Positions 38,872 through 49,126 of a stretch of DNA of 64,000 nucleotides are shown here, piece by piece. This stretch comes from Pseudomonas sp. PSKL.D1 (GTDB taxonomy: Bacteria > Pseudomonadota > Gammaproteobacteria > Pseudomonadales > Pseudomonadaceae). Each line of letters starts with the position of its first letter. The stretch's first letter is position 1. Made by a program: the position numbers and the translations under genes. The stretch lies in contig NZ_CP118607.1 in NCBI RefSeq assembly GCF_028898945.1, positions 4,140,001 to 4,204,000 of the forward strand, written 5' to 3'. Under the pieces are notes generated by a model that made no database searches, was not told the origin of the DNA, and worked only from the letters and a program-made list of their open reading frames with translations.

Positions 38872-41373
38872 CTACGCCTCCACGAAAGGCACCAGGTAGT
38901 TGACCAATCTGTCTGCCCGTATTGGCGAGTGCTCGATTGAAAGCTGACACTGCCCTTCAAGCTCGATGTCGGTCAACTGAGACTCACACAGCTCTTTCAG
39001 CAATACCCTGGATTCAGCAACCAGTTGGTTCAACCGATCAAGCGTGAGCGCATAGCTCTCGTTCGCTGACGCTGCAGGGGTTGCCTTGTTCGTGGGGTGC
39101 ACCACCACACGATGACTTGAGTAGCCGGGGTAGTTTCGGACAAACCACTGTTCTGCGACCAGAAGCTGACCATGCTCCTCCTTGGTCAACGGGTTTTTTT
39201 CCTGTTTGCGGCTTTTTGCTTCCAGGATCAGAGCAGTCTTGTTGGGGAGCAGCCAAAGCACATCTGGCCCTTCCCCACCAACGTCATGGCGCTCTGTAGT
39301 AAGCCCTATCAAGGTACCGAGTTCTGCGAGCGCCTGCTCGAACTGATTGGCAGAGGCGCTGCCGTGCAACTTGGACACCACCTCCTCAAAGCGTTGAAGC
39401 AGGCCACGCCTGATCCGGTATCCACGTAGCTGAGAGGCAATCGCTGCGCCTTGTGCACCAGGAGACGCCAGGGGCCGGTAGGGAGGAGCCGTACGTGGAC
39501 GCAAAAGGTTGCGGTTCGCCGAAAACGCCGATCGTTGGAGCTCGTCACTGCGCTCGGTTTGCCCCCAGTTTTCTGCGATACGGCCTGCCAATTGGTACAA
39601 CCAGCCACGTGTCTGGTCATCCACCGCGCCCTGAGCACCTGCTACCTGATCCAGGCGTTCGATCGCTTTGTCGTAAAAGCCGTCGGCCCAAAGGTTGAAG
39701 GCCTTGCGCTCCGTTGAGGCCGTATTGAACCGCTTCGGGTCGGGCGCCTCTGGCCCAACGTTTTCCGCAAGGGTTGCGGCATGGTACTCAACCCATCCGA
39801 TGTCCCGATTGATGCTGAGCGCGATTGTATTGGTCAACTCGTTGACGTCACTGACTTCTTTGCTGACCGTCGACCCCATTTCGAGCTGTGCCCGAGTCGC
39901 GCTCGTGAGCAGCCTGAAGTTCGCGTCCTTGGCAATCCAACCAGCCAAGTCCGAGCCAAGCAGCAGCACTACGCAATGGTCGCCAGCCCCACGCGCTCCG
40001 CGTCCGATCCCCTGCTCTATCCGCTGAGCGAGCATGCGACTGATGGTAGCTCCACCATAGAGGGTCGCAGCACGTAACAGCTCATAATCAGACGTGCCGG
40101 AGGGAAGCCCTTCCATCACCAGGACTCTGCAAGAGTCACCGGGTAGATCAATTCCATCGTAACGGTTGGCAAATACGAATGGCCCATTGGTTCTACGCGA
40201 CTGCAACGCCTCGATCGCGATCTCCACCTGGTCTGAGCCTTCCGCGAACTGGGCAGTGTCAGTCCATGCCTGCGCAGCATAGTTGGCGTGTACCAAAGCC
40301 ACCGCCCCAAGGTTCATCCCAGCCACTTGCTTGAGCGTTGACTTAGCGACCTGTTGCGGATCGAAATCGAAGGGCATCAGACTTGGGATCAGGATCATCC
40401 GCTCACTGATTCCCGCGAGAGACCTAGAGGTTAACGCGTTGTTTACGAGCTGAGGATCGGCGTCGAATGTGCGGACAATTTCACTATCGTCAGCGATGGT
40501 CGCCGACATGTAGATACGTCGTGGAGCATCAGCGAATGTGGGGAAATTGTTTACCTGGGGCAGAACACTCGTAATGGTGAAAGCTTTGCCACTGATCAGC
40601 GCATGGCACAGATGCAGATTGTCTCGCAGCAATGGCCAAGCATACGGAACGTTCGCACCGTCGCCTCGCAACATTCCCCGTACGGTATCCAACTGCTCAT
40701 TCCAGGCCCAATAAGGTACTTCCACAACGCCGCTGTTGAGGCCTGAAACGGTGTCGTCAAAAGTGCCTAGTCGATCGATGTCTCGAAAAGCATTGCGGAA
40801 CAAGGTGCACAGCGCCTCGTACATTTCCTTGTCTTTCTCAGAGGAAACCTCAAGGGTGAACGACTCGCGCACCACAGAGAATGCTACGTGGGCGTCATCG
40901 AGGATTACGGCACCTACTCGAATGGGCATTTTCTGCCCACGAACCCCAAACTTGCTATGGCCGTTGAACAAAGCTTTGTACGAGGCGACCATGACAGCCT
41001 TGCCGTTCACAAAGTCGTCGTGCAGGGGCTGACCTCGTATGTATGGGACAGCGAGAATCCCCAGCGATTTCGCCTTTTCCAAGGTCTGTTTGACTAACTG
41101 CGTGGTCGGAGCCAGATACAGAACGGGCTCTTTGAGGTCATTCAGGGTCGACTGCGCAATCAGCAGACCAACCAAGGTCTTCCCGCCCCCGGTGTGCAGC
41201 TTGACCACCGTGTCACGCTCATCCTTTCTCTGGAACCACGCCTCCAGCACCTCTGCTTGACTGGTGTACAGATCATTGATGCCCTGAGGTTTGGGCATGC
41301 GCCTGAAGATCTCCAGGGGATCGATAGGTGCAGGTCGCTGAGACTGCGATCTGAGTTTGTTGAAGTCCACCAT
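38872..41373 (-). CDS. SF2 helicase fused to a PD-(D/E)xK nuclease
   Basis: An 833-residue protein. Walker A KLHTGGGKTLVGL at residues 58-70, Walker B VILDDAHVAF with a DDAH box at 159-162, YMSATIADDSEI in motif III and RIEQGIGRGARG in motif VI near 455. The DDAH box and GRGAR motif resemble Rad3/XPD-like or DinG-like helicases. The C-terminal 170 residues include GPDVLWLLPNKTALILEAKS (aspartate and ExK), a nuclease-fold core. It follows the three ABC-3C genes in the same direction (178-bp gap), so it may belong to that system. Confidence 0.75.
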   Translation of the reverse strand: MVDFNKLRSQSQRPAPIDPLEIFRRMPKPQGINDLYTSQAEVLEAWFQRKDERDTVVKLHTGGGKTLVGLLIAQSTLNDLKEPVLYLAPTTQLVKQTLEKAKSLGILAVPYIRGQPLHDDFVNGKAVMVASYKALFNGHSKFGVRGQKMPIRVGAVILDDAHVAFSVVRESFTLEVSSEKDKEMYEALCTLFRNAFRDIDRLGTFDDTVSGLNSGVVEVPYWAWNEQLDTVRGMLRGDGANVPYAWPLLRDNLHLCHALISGKAFTITSVLPQVNNFPTFADAPRRIYMSATIADDSEIVRTFDADPQLVNNALTSRSLAGISERMILIPSLMPFDFDPQQVAKSTLKQVAGMNLGAVALVHANYAAQAWTDTAQFAEGSDQVEIAIEALQSRRTNGPFVFANRYDGIDLPGDSCRVLVMEGLPSGTSDYELLRAATLYGGATISRMLAQRIEQGIGRGARGAGDHCVVLLLGSDLAGWIAKDANFRLLTSATRAQLEMGSTVSKEVSDVNELTNTIALSINRDIGWVEYHAATLAENVGPEAPDPKRFNTASTERKAFNLWADGFYDKAIERLDQVAGAQGAVDDQTRGWLYQLAGRIAENWGQTERSDELQRSAFSANRNLLRPRTAPPYRPLASPGAQGAAIASQLRGYRIRRGLLQRFEEVVSKLHGSASANQFEQALAELGTLIGLTTERHDVGGEGPDVLWLLPNKTALILEAKSRKQEKNPLTKEEHGQLLVAEQWFVRNYPGYSSHRVVVHPTNKATPAASANESYALTLDRLNQLVAESRVLLKELCESQLTDIELEGQCQLSIEHSPIRADRLVNYLVPFVEA

Positions 41374-41551
41374 CCTTGTTTACCTCGCAGTCGCTGTTGA
41401 GCTTTAGTCGCTCATGTTCATTGGGTTATATCTCATCTTCTACGATTACTTGTTCTGCTTTGCCATGCTGGATACCCGCGATCCAGCCACGGGACTATTC
41501 CCAGCTTGGGCTATAAATGCGCTCGCCGCATTAGGCCATATTTGTGAGCTG

Positions 41552-43492
41552 TCAAATGGTGTCTGGCCTCCTAGGCCAATCCCGAGGAATCAAGGCATCC
41601 TCAGAGAGCTTGTTCCACCGCTTGCGAGTAGCGGCGACGTAACGGTGGTCATCGCCGAAGAAGGCGTGCTCAATCAGCAGTACCTGCAGACCTTCCTGGG
41701 CAGCCGTCTCATTGAAAAGGAAGTCGATGTGTCGACGCATGGCCGATACCTCTTCGTTTTCTCCAATCGACGACTCGTCTTCCCCACGTTGCGGGTAGTA
41801 AGGTCGGCTAATCTGGTCGAACGCGAGGAAGGCTGGTACTGGAGCATTGATTTCACCCAAGTACTTCTGCAGCGCGAAGGACAGGGCAATATGGATCGCC
41901 AGGTAGTTTTCGTCCGACCCTGCATCATGCAGCCGGAGAACGGCTCCTGTGCCCTCCTCGATAATCGCGACCTCAGGTGGTTTGGAGGAAAACTCAAGGT
42001 CTGCCCCAATGCATGGCGCGACCGTAGGCAACTTTGCGAACGCCTCCGACAGGTATTGCGACACCTTGCGTTCGGCGCGCGAGAGCAACACTTGCTTGGA
42101 GTTACTGTCGATCAGCGCTTCGAGCCTGTGAATCTGCTCATGCAGCACGCTCAGGTCAGAGCCTGGTTGGGGCCTGGTCGGATTCATCTCCAAAAACTGT
42201 GACACCTTACCCAGCAGGTGCGAATGGTATCGGGCCAAGCTATCCATTTGCTTGGCTTCATCACTTTGCCGAACCCAAGTCTTGATGCGCTCATCGGTTT
42301 CACGCAGCTTGATATTCAGTCGATCGATCTCGATCTGCAACGAGTCTTCATGTTCGATCAAGCGCGGCCTGACACTCTCTACCGCAACGCTTTCCGATCG
42401 CACGATCTTGATGGACTGGTGGATCGCTTCAGAGATCGCAATGCCACGCTCCGTCGGTGTGTCGCACAACGGACAGGTGCCAGAAGCTGGCTGAAGATGC
42501 TCGGCGATCTTCAGTTTCTCGTACTGGCGTTGGACAGCGCCCTGAAAACCCACCATGTCCTGAAGCGCCGACCGGGTCGCACGGGATTGCCTGCGCGCTT
42601 TCTCGATGTCACTCAGTAGGCTGCGCCGCTTTTCGTACAGGTTACCTAGCTCGCTTTCGTTGGGGTTCGACACCACTTTGGCATTGATCCGCTTGACCCG
42701 TTGCAGGATGGCTTCCAATTCCTGCTCGGTAGCATCGTCCGAGGGGAGGTCGCACAGGCCGCTGCGACTAGCATCGAGCAGCAAGCGCATGGCGTGTTTT
42801 TTGTACTCGCTGCCGGCTGCCTGGCGAGTTCGCTGCTGTCGCTCCTCTCGCTCAAGCTGCTTGCGAAGATCGCGCAAACGCCGCTCCTGGAGCACGCTGT
42901 CCTCGTTCACGACCCGCAAGAAATAGGGCATCGTCTCGATGATCGCCGGAGCTTCGTCAGCCTGATCCAGCCCATGAAGCAAAGCCGTTTCGTTATAGAT
43001 GACATCCTTGGGAACGAACATGTAGGCCGTGGCGTGGCGCACCGTTGGGCGCCATTTACGGGCGATCTTGTCATCGGAGACGTCAGACACACCGCCGATG
43101 CCAAATGCTCGTTCGATGAATGCTTTACCCGCATCGACCGTCGTAGCACCTTGGAGCTGGTCAACAGCTTCGGGAATTGGCAAATTCCGCCCATTGCTGA
43201 CGAACATCTTGGTGCTGGTGCCTTGGCCAACAGGCGGGACGAGGCGAGCCGTAATCATTTGCGCGCCATCCAGCACCCACTTCACACCGACCGCCACACT
43301 GTGGCGTTTCACATGAGCTGCGAGTTCGCACTTGCTGGAGCCAAGGCAGTAATCGATGGCTTTGATCAGGGTTGATTTACCGGTACCGGAGGCACCGGTA
43401 AAAATGTTCACCTCACCGAGCCGCAGATCAAGGATGCGAACCCGCCCGCCATCGCCGATGAAAAAGATGTTTGAGATGTTCCAGCGGCTCAC
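41552..43492 (-). CDS. DUF3732 ABC-type ATPase of an ABC three-component system
   Basis: A 646-residue SMC/Rad50-like ATPase. Walker [21 protein letters not shown] at residues 30-49; a long helical region of about 200-470; in its middle TCPLCDTP gives a CxxC like the Rad50 zinc hook; [17 protein letters not shown] near 570 is the Walker B/DUF3732 signature. Its start overlaps the middle-component gene by 4 bp. In ABC-3C systems such an ATPase is thought to sense DNA or nucleoprotein and drive the effector. Confidence 0.8.
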   Translation of the reverse strand: MSRWNISNIFFIGDGGRVRILDLRLGEVNIFTGASGTGKSTLIKAIDYCLGSSKCELAAHVKRHSVAVGVKWVLDGAQMITARLVPPVGQGTSTKMFVSNGRNLPIPEAVDQLQGATTVDAGKAFIERAFGIGGVSDVSDDKIARKWRPTVRHATAYMFVPKDVIYNETALLHGLDQADEAPAIIETMPYFLRVVNEDSVLQERRLRDLRKQLEREERQQRTRQAAGSEYKKHAMRLLLDASRSGLCDLPSDDATEQELEAILQRVKRINAKVVSNPNESELGNLYEKRRSLLSDIEKARRQSRATRSALQDMVGFQGAVQRQYEKLKIAEHLQPASGTCPLCDTPTERGIAISEAIHQSIKIVRSESVAVESVRPRLIEHEDSLQIEIDRLNIKLRETDERIKTWVRQSDEAKQMDSLARYHSHLLGKVSQFLEMNPTRPQPGSDLSVLHEQIHRLEALIDSNSKQVLLSRAERKVSQYLSEAFAKLPTVAPCIGADLEFSSKPPEVAIIEEGTGAVLRLHDAGSDENYLAIHIALSFALQKYLGEINAPVPAFLAFDQISRPYYPQRGEDESSIGENEEVSAMRRHIDFLFNETAAQEGLQVLLIEHAFFGDDHRYVAATRKRWNKLSEDALIPRDWPRRPDTI

Positions 43493-43974
43493 AATTCTAG
43501 CCCCATCATGTCGAATACAGTCCGTGTAGTGCCGGCCAGGGCAAACCAGCAGCCCAGGCGGTCAATGTTCTTGAAAATGTTCCGGGTCTCCTCACTCAAT
43601 TGCTTGGTGAGAACTTTGCGCAACGAGGCTGCGCCCAAGACGAGTCGACCTTCGGCATTGACCATGAGCAATTGGCTGAAGCATGCAAACTGGATCGCCT
43701 GGGTAACGATATCCAGGGAGCCATTCACTCGATCTGCAAGCCGGATCTGAATGAAGGGGCTTCGATGCAGCCACTCCAATAGGCCCGTCCTTCGATCGGT
43801 ACCCGCAAAGGTAGACGCTAGGTCACCTGACAGTGCCAGCGGCAAGGCTGCGTAGCACAACGTGAGGTCTGGCGGCGTGTTGCTGCGAGAACAGTACTCT
43901 GAAACAAAGTGGGTCAGTAACGCAGCACAATAGGCCGGGTTGGTTTCGGCATAGATATCGTGGGCAATGGCCAT
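43489..43974 (-). CDS. ABC-3C middle component
   Basis: A 161-residue helical protein, [20 protein letters not shown] onward, with VFDMMGLEL at the end. Size, position between effector and DUF3732 ATPase, and overlap with the ATPase gene (4 bp) fit the small middle component of ABC three-component systems. These proteins have no known enzyme activity and probably link the other two. Confidence 0.7.
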   Translation of the reverse strand: MAIAHDIYAETNPAYCAALLTHFVSEYCSRSNTPPDLTLCYAALPLALSGDLASTFAGTDRRTGLLEWLHRSPFIQIRLADRVNGSLDIVTQAIQFACFSQLLMVNAEGRLVLGAASLRKVLTKQLSEETRNIFKNIDRLGCWFALAGTTRTVFDMMGLEL

Positions 43975-43977
43975 GCT

Positions 43978-45210
43978 CTAATCCTTGAGGAGGTTCAGAT
44001 AGTCGACATGCCACCCCACAAGCCGGTCGATCGCCAACACTTGGTAAGTGCCCCGCACGTAATAGTGCCCGCTCCAGCTCGGCGCAATCGGCTCGACATC
44101 CTTGGGGGCATGGTCATGAGCCCAGCGCAGAAGCTCCAGCCCTTTGGCCTCGACTTCGAGATGATCTAAACCCTCACAATCTTCTGCCATTCGAGAGTGG
44201 AGATCCGACCAACGCTCGGTGAGCTTTGCGTCATAACTGACGATCTTCGACCGCATCTGAGGTTTTTCGACAATCCACTTCGCCCGTTGCTGCGTCGCCC
44301 TCCATTGCTCACGGACAGCCTTGGTGACATCAGTGGGTCTTCCCCGAACCAAAGCGATCTGGCGATAGAGCATACCGTCAGACTCATAGTCATCGGGATG
44401 GTTGACCATGTCGAAATCAGCGATCAGCTTTTCGTCGTCCAGATGCGCGATGATGGAGGAGATGCTGTGTTCCATTTCGCTGCGCTGAATCACCCGGTCG
44501 CGCTTGCCACACAGGGTGTACACCACCTGCTGATCCCACCACGCAAGCAGTCGCTCAGCCGCTTGGGAGCGCTGATCCTTCGGAAGCAAGTGCAGATGTT
44601 TGGAGAGCGCCTCAGGGATCTGCCCAATCGTGACAGTGCCATGCTGAATGCGGATTCGTCGTAGCAGACTCGATCGGGTTGATGGGTCAAGGTTAAGGAA
44701 TGCCTCACAGCCCGCAACACGTGGTGCATGCGGAAGTTTGTCACCTGCAGCCTTCGCAGCGGTGCGCTCATCAACGACACGGCTGGCTTCCTCAAGCATC
44801 GCCTTGAGCAAGGTCTCTCGATTCGCCTGAGGGTCACACAGAGCCATCAAGGGAGAGTCGCTGGATACGCTGCCGACCGAAACAAGGCAGAAGGTCGTAT
44901 CAGCAAGTGACACGAGCGGGATGGCATCAATCCATACCTTGATTGTTTTCCACAACGCTACGCAAGCCAGTGTGACGGGGGGCGGATTTTCTTGGACGGA
45001 ATGCTTGAGTTGGTAAAGAAGGGTCTGGCCGTTAGCCGTGAGCTCTACGTCGTCCAGCCTTTCGATTGCCACCGCAGCGTCATCATTCGTCTGCGATATC
45101 AGCGTCAGTAGAGCGAACTGGCTCTGGAAATAAAATCCCAAAGCGGCTGCGGACGCCTCATGAATCGTGTTTGATTCTGCACCTTCCATCACCCGAACAA
45201 ACGCCTCCAT
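43978..45210 (-). CDS. ABC-3C effector with Cap4-like nuclease N-terminus
   Basis: A 410-residue protein. ALGFYFQSQFALLTLIS near residues 23-39, AIERLDDVEL (E50, D53, D54) and LYQLKHS (Q67, K69) are the nuclease core also found in Cap4/DUF4297 proteins. The C-terminal 250 residues match the C-terminal domain of ABC-3C effectors in size and wording (ERLLAWWDQQVVY). It is the first gene of the operon; only 3 bp separate its stop from the middle component start. The start could be 45210 or 45189. Confidence 0.75.
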   Translation of the reverse strand: MEAFVRVMEGAESNTIHEASAAALGFYFQSQFALLTLISQTNDDAAVAIERLDDVELTANGQTLLYQLKHSVQENPPPVTLACVALWKTIKVWIDAIPLVSLADTTFCLVSVGSVSSDSPLMALCDPQANRETLLKAMLEEASRVVDERTAAKAAGDKLPHAPRVAGCEAFLNLDPSTRSSLLRRIRIQHGTVTIGQIPEALSKHLHLLPKDQRSQAAERLLAWWDQQVVYTLCGKRDRVIQRSEMEHSISSIIAHLDDEKLIADFDMVNHPDDYESDGMLYRQIALVRGRPTDVTKAVREQWRATQQRAKWIVEKPQMRSKIVSYDAKLTERWSDLHSRMAEDCEGLDHLEVEAKGLELLRWAHDHAPKDVEPIAPSWSGHYYVRGTYQVLAIDRLVGWHVDYLNLLKD

Positions 45211-45378
45211 GGTGCAATAATGCGATCCAATTTAGTCGCAAAATGATACCAGAGTGCCACTGTCAAATCACAGGTGAGCACCGGTTTGAGGTGAAAACGA
45301 AGGTCGACTAGGCAACCGGAGAAACTCGGCAAATAGTCTTCACCCACACCCTCGATGCGCTTGAGTCGAGCGTTAGAC

Positions 45379-45915
45379 TCATTTGACGATCAGCGTCTCG
45401 ACGCCCGTGACCGGATCACGAGAGGATTCAATCACGCTGGGGTTATCGTTGCCGATTTGCCTGAACAGCGCGATCACCTCATCGATGTCCATGAAGAGCA
45501 AAAACTTGTCTTTCTCACGGTCTGAGGTGAAGAAAAATCCGGACAGCCCGCCTTCTTCCGAGACACAGGGTGCGAATATGAAGCTGTGTATGACCCCGCC
45601 GCAAACGAAGGGAATGCTCCGCTTTTCTTGATTGTATTTGCTGAAGTCATAGAGCTCGTCAAGCCTATGATTATTACGCCAGGTCACAGGCTTGAGGTTG
45701 GCGAACTTGCTGACCGCGAGCAGCATGGTTCGTGTCTGATCCGTCACCTTCGTGGGGGTTTCAGTCAGCCTTCTGACCGAGTAAAAACCTATGAAGATAT
45801 CCCGCTCGATCTGGGCAAGCTGAGCTTCAGAGAGCTCCTGGGTCGCCTTGTGAGCCGCGAGGCGCTTGGCCAGTTTCAGCAGAGGTAGCTTCCAGTTTTC
45901 ACTTTCCCAAACCAT
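45379..45915 (-). CDS. 178-residue hypothetical protein
   Basis: Starts MVWESENWKLPLLKLAKRLA with a G-rich ribosome binding site eight bases upstream. First third helical and basic, then a beta-rich part (IPFVCGGVIHSFIFAPCVSE, FFFTSDREKDKFLLFMDIDE). No family recognised. It follows the 115-residue gene by 47 bp in the same direction, so the two may be a pair. Confidence 0.5.
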   Translation of the reverse strand: MVWESENWKLPLLKLAKRLAAHKATQELSEAQLAQIERDIFIGFYSVRRLTETPTKVTDQTRTMLLAVSKFANLKPVTWRNNHRLDELYDFSKYNQEKRSIPFVCGGVIHSFIFAPCVSEEGGLSGFFFTSDREKDKFLLFMDIDEVIALFRQIGNDNPSVIESSRDPVTGVETLIVK

Positions 45916-45962
45916 TGAGTAAGCCCCCCCCAAGGATTGCGCCTGCGTCCAGCATGGCCGCC

Positions 45963-46310
45963 CTACAACCCGAGATCCACCGCGAATCGTGCATCCCTCA
46001 TCTCATCAGTTGCCAATTGATCGCTGACCAGACGCTGCAAGACACAATAGTAGAGATAATCGCGTTTATGCTGCCGCACCCAGAGAACGGATGCCAGCGG
46101 GTCATCATTGCCCCAGCCGTCGTTCAGACAAACCTGCAGGGCCCTGAAGGCCGCGTCGCCCACGCTTGTTCGGTATAGCCGAGTCATGTCGTCATGCCCA
46201 GGCGGACGCGCATAGGTGTGAAGCGCACCACGAATGACATCTTGCAAAGACTGCCCATACGATCGAGCAGCACAATGCCAGAGCTCATTTTCCAGCTCAG
46301 CCCGTTCCAC
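45963..46310 (-). CDS. 115-residue hypothetical protein
   Basis: Helical, acidic protein. A GTG at 46310 with GGGAG six bases upstream is the best start; the frame is open to 46343. Phrases such as LWVRQHKRDYLYYCVLQRLV are unremarkable. No family recognised; probable partner of the following 178-residue gene. Confidence 0.45.
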   Translation of the reverse strand: MERAELENELWHCAARSYGQSLQDVIRGALHTYARPPGHDDMTRLYRTSVGDAAFRALQVCLNDGWGNDDPLASVLWVRQHKRDYLYYCVLQRLVSDQLATDEMRDARFAVDLGL

Positions 46311-46549
46311 GGCACGCTCCCAACAAATTAGACCGGGATGCAATTTCCACGTAAATCAGCCTCTGTGCCACTGCTCATGGACGCGAGAGCGAGATCGCTT
46401 ACACCGTTTATTCAGTAACGAAGTTGCCATGAGGCGCCTTGTTTATCAGGCCATGCCCAGCCACCTCGTTACGCTGCAGAGCGCCCTGAGCAAGGACAGT
46501 GTTGGGTATGGCTGCTGACCGTGGCCCAGACGTTTCTGAAAGACAGCCT

Positions 46550-47215
46550 TCAGGACTGACTGGCGTAGCTGCACATCAACTGAGAGATGATGGGTTCCTG
46601 GACATACGAGACCATCGCGCTCAAGAGCACCATCCCAACCGCCGTGGATAGCCAAGCACGCGTGCGTCCAAAGTCATGAAGAACGCGCTGCATTTTGATG
46701 ACGCCAAGGAGGATGAACAATATGTACCCAAACAAGACTAGGTAATCGGAGACCGTTGCCATCTGGCTTTGACGGATTGCAGCCGTGACAGCTTGGTCAT
46801 AGCTGAGCGAAGCACAAGTCTGCGTCATGGCCTTCAAGCGTGCGCCTAGCGCTGGCATCTCAAACATCTTGAGTACCACCAGCCAGCCCGAGAGGTAGAA
46901 AAAGGTGTTCACGCTGGCCAACATTTCACGTCGGCTCCCCACCAGACGAGCAGCCAATCCAAAACACACCCCATAACACGCAACGAGAAGCCAGTTTGCC
47001 AACGTCATGACACCGGCGAACTCTACAGTTGGGATGATCCCTGCTGAACGGGAAGCCGGCAATCCCAATACACCCAACCCAATCGCAACGACGATTCCGA
47101 ACAACCAAGCCCGTGAGCACATGCCCTTGCGCTCTTTCATCTCTTTAAAGAACGAATCTTTCGACTGCATGAGAGCTCGCGCATCGGTGGCGGATGCACA
47201 CACGGTGGGCCACAT
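46550..47215 (-). CDS. multi-TM membrane protein, possibly Yip1-like
   Basis: About 221 residues with five hydrophobic segments (AWLFGIVVAIGLGVLGL, FAGVMTLANWLLVACYGVCF, FFYLSGWLVVLKMF, YLVLFGYILFILLGVI, STAVGMVLLSAMVSYV). Size and spacing resemble Yip1-domain proteins of bacteria. Start 47215 is preceded by GGAAAAA; an upstream ATG at 47287 adds a cysteine-rich segment and is less likely. Confidence 0.55.
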   Translation of the reverse strand: MWPTVCASATDARALMQSKDSFFKEMKERKGMCSRAWLFGIVVAIGLGVLGLPASRSAGIIPTVEFAGVMTLANWLLVACYGVCFGLAARLVGSRREMLASVNTFFYLSGWLVVLKMFEMPALGARLKAMTQTCASLSYDQAVTAAIRQSQMATVSDYLVLFGYILFILLGVIKMQRVLHDFGRTRAWLSTAVGMVLLSAMVSYVQEPIISQLMCSYASQS

Positions 47216-48186
47216 TTTTTCCAGGAAAAATCCTGCTATTTTTTCCACATTGCTATCTCTACAGATCGGCAACTGCACACCCGGCACGCACGATTCCGTG
47301 GGCCTGTTTCACTTAGCGCAAGCTCGCCGACGAGGCTGTACACCTCGGGTTGTACGACATTGGGAATTGAGTGAACGGAGTTGTCCGTACTCAAAAATTC
47401 AGTTGACCTTAGCTTTTTTGGTTTCAAAGAAAAAGCAGTTCGGCCTGGCGGCCTTAATACCGATCTCTCTAGCCCCTGGCGGGGCAACCTCATGGTGTCT
47501 TCAGCACCGTGTCTGAAATTCCAAAACGCAAACCTCAAAAGCAACAGAAAACAGCAGAGCGGATCGCCGCATGCCTCCCTGAAAAAGGTGTCTGATGGAT
47601 CACCGCTTTTTTTTTGCTCTCAAATATAAAAACTCCGTCGCGCTTAAAATTTTTCAAGGGGGTGGGGTGCGAAAGTCGTCGCATATTCGACTTTTTTGTC
47701 GCACTGGCGACAGTTTGTACGAAGCTGTCCGAAGATACCCGACAAATCCGATTCACTGCACCTCATGAGTTAAAAATCCCAGCACGATCAAATTTGTCGG
47801 CAAACTGCTCGAACCGAGTCAGGTTTGCAGCTTTTCGATACCCCTTGTGAGACAGGCTGTTTACGGTCTCGGCGGTCTCAAAAAATAGCGCTCGACTCGT
47901 GATTCGCGGCAGAGCCAATGAGCACAATATGCCTAGCCCTACTTGGCAGGTTCAAGGCGGCTCCGGTGAATCGGGGGTATAGGACTGCGAGCGCTGGAAG
48001 CGGTAGGACTACCCATCGGTCTCGGAAAAATGGACAACGAAGAGAAAATCTCAAGCTGCTGACTGGTGTGGGTTTGGCTTACAAATTTTCGGTCGAGCTC
48101 ACATGCTCAGAACCTACCTACCCATGCTGCCTTGTAAATGCCCGTATCATCTATCGGGACGCCCACCAGACCGCGAGAGGATTGAC
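47216..48186. other. 970-bp gap
   Basis: AT-rich with repeated TCG/CGAC words (GTCGTCGCATATTCGAC, TTTGTCGCACTGGCGAC near 47,670-47,705). No ORF with coding character on either strand. It probably contains promoters for the membrane protein gene and the DUF2384-like gene. Confidence 0.5.
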
Positions 48187-48543
48187 ATGCTGATTGTGCT
48201 CGAATTGAACGGCAACGACGCAGAAGCGCTCCTGCATCATTGTACCGATCACCACCCTAACTCGGGGGATTTTCGACATGACTCTCGCCTTGCAGAAGCG
48301 TTAGAAACCCTCGCAACAGCGGTCAAAAACGCCATGAGCGGACAGGCATTAAGCAATCAGCCTACGGACATTATCGATTCCAGATTGATGGAGGCTGCGA
48401 TCAGGCTGTTCAACGAGGAAGTTGTCGCAATCCAATGGCTGCAAAGGCCATTGAGGGCCCTCGGCCAAAAGCGTCCTATCGACGTTGATGTCGACACGGC
48501 CCTCGATTTGATTGGCCGCTTGGAGCATGGCTTTGGTGCCTAG
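48187..48543 (+). CDS. DUF2384 (MbcA/ParS/Xre)-like antitoxin, orphan
   Basis: A 118-residue protein. AAIRLFNEEVVAIQWLQRPL and RPIDVDVDTALDLIGRLEHG near residues 72-116 match the DUF2384 toxin-binding domain (A-x-x-x-F-x(6)-W-L-x-x-P ... P-x-x-x-x-x-T ... L-x-x-I-x-x-G). The N-terminal part is a short unknown domain in place of the Xre helix-turn-helix. No RES-type toxin is adjacent. AGAGGA upstream of ATG supports translation. Confidence 0.6.
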   Translation: MLIVLELNGNDAEALLHHCTDHHPNSGDFRHDSRLAEALETLATAVKNAMSGQALSNQPTDIIDSRLMEAAIRLFNEEVVAIQWLQRPLRALGQKRPIDVDVDTALDLIGRLEHGFGA

Positions 48544-48627
48544 AGGAACAATCAAAATCGTTCGATTACATCTGCGCGGGCGCGGACTGTACTGTCCGGC
48601 GAGCACGGCTTATAGTCGTGCCCGCCT

Positions 48628-49065
48628 ATGAAGAAGCCATTTACCACACTCGAAGACGTCGCCCTCGCAGCGGGCATGTCCCGCGCGCAGACCTCCCGTG
48701 CGTTACGGGGTGATCCGGGAGTTCGCGCTGGAACCCGCGATCGCATCGCCAAGATTGCGGAGCAACTCGGCTATCGTCCCAACCTTGCGGCGCGAAGCTT
48801 GGTGTCTGCCCACTCATCCATGGTGGGTTTGCTCATTGGCGACCCGAACAACCCATTCCATGTCGAACTCGCACAATCGATTGATCGCGAGCTGATCGCT
48901 GCGGGTTTCGAGCCTATGACTACCCTCAGGGCCTCGGACGACACCTCCGTGAACAGCGCAGTGGAAAGGCTGCTGCGGGTGCGCGCGGCAGGCGTCATCC
49001 TCATCGCCAACTCGCTGTCTGCCAAAGCCATTGCGCCGTGGTTTCCCAAAGGCGAGCTACTTGAT
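48628..49065 (+). pseudogene. LacI-family regulator, 3'-truncated
   Basis: The first about 140 codons are a normal LacI-type start: TTLEDVALAAGMSRAQTSRA is the helix-turn-helix, YRPNLAARSLVSAHSSMVGL the hinge and start of the ligand domain. After IAPWFPKGE the homology stops and the frame ends at 49089, about 200 residues short. The break is next to a GGCCAC/GTGGCC dyad at 49079. It can at most give a DNA-binding fragment. Confidence 0.8.
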
Positions 49066-49126
49066 CCATGTTTAGAAATGGCCACTTAGCGGTGGCCATG
49101 CCGCTGCAATGGGTGGCACCGGCTGG

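Noticed and set aside
41414..42202. 262-codon plus-strand ORF starting with a hydrophobic segment
   Set aside because: Overlaps the DUF3732 ATPase on the other strand for most of its length; the ATPase has clear motifs.
45066..45311. 81-codon plus-strand ORF upstream of the ABC-3C effector
   Set aside because: Overlaps the effector start on the other strand and has no ribosome binding site or protein-like pattern.
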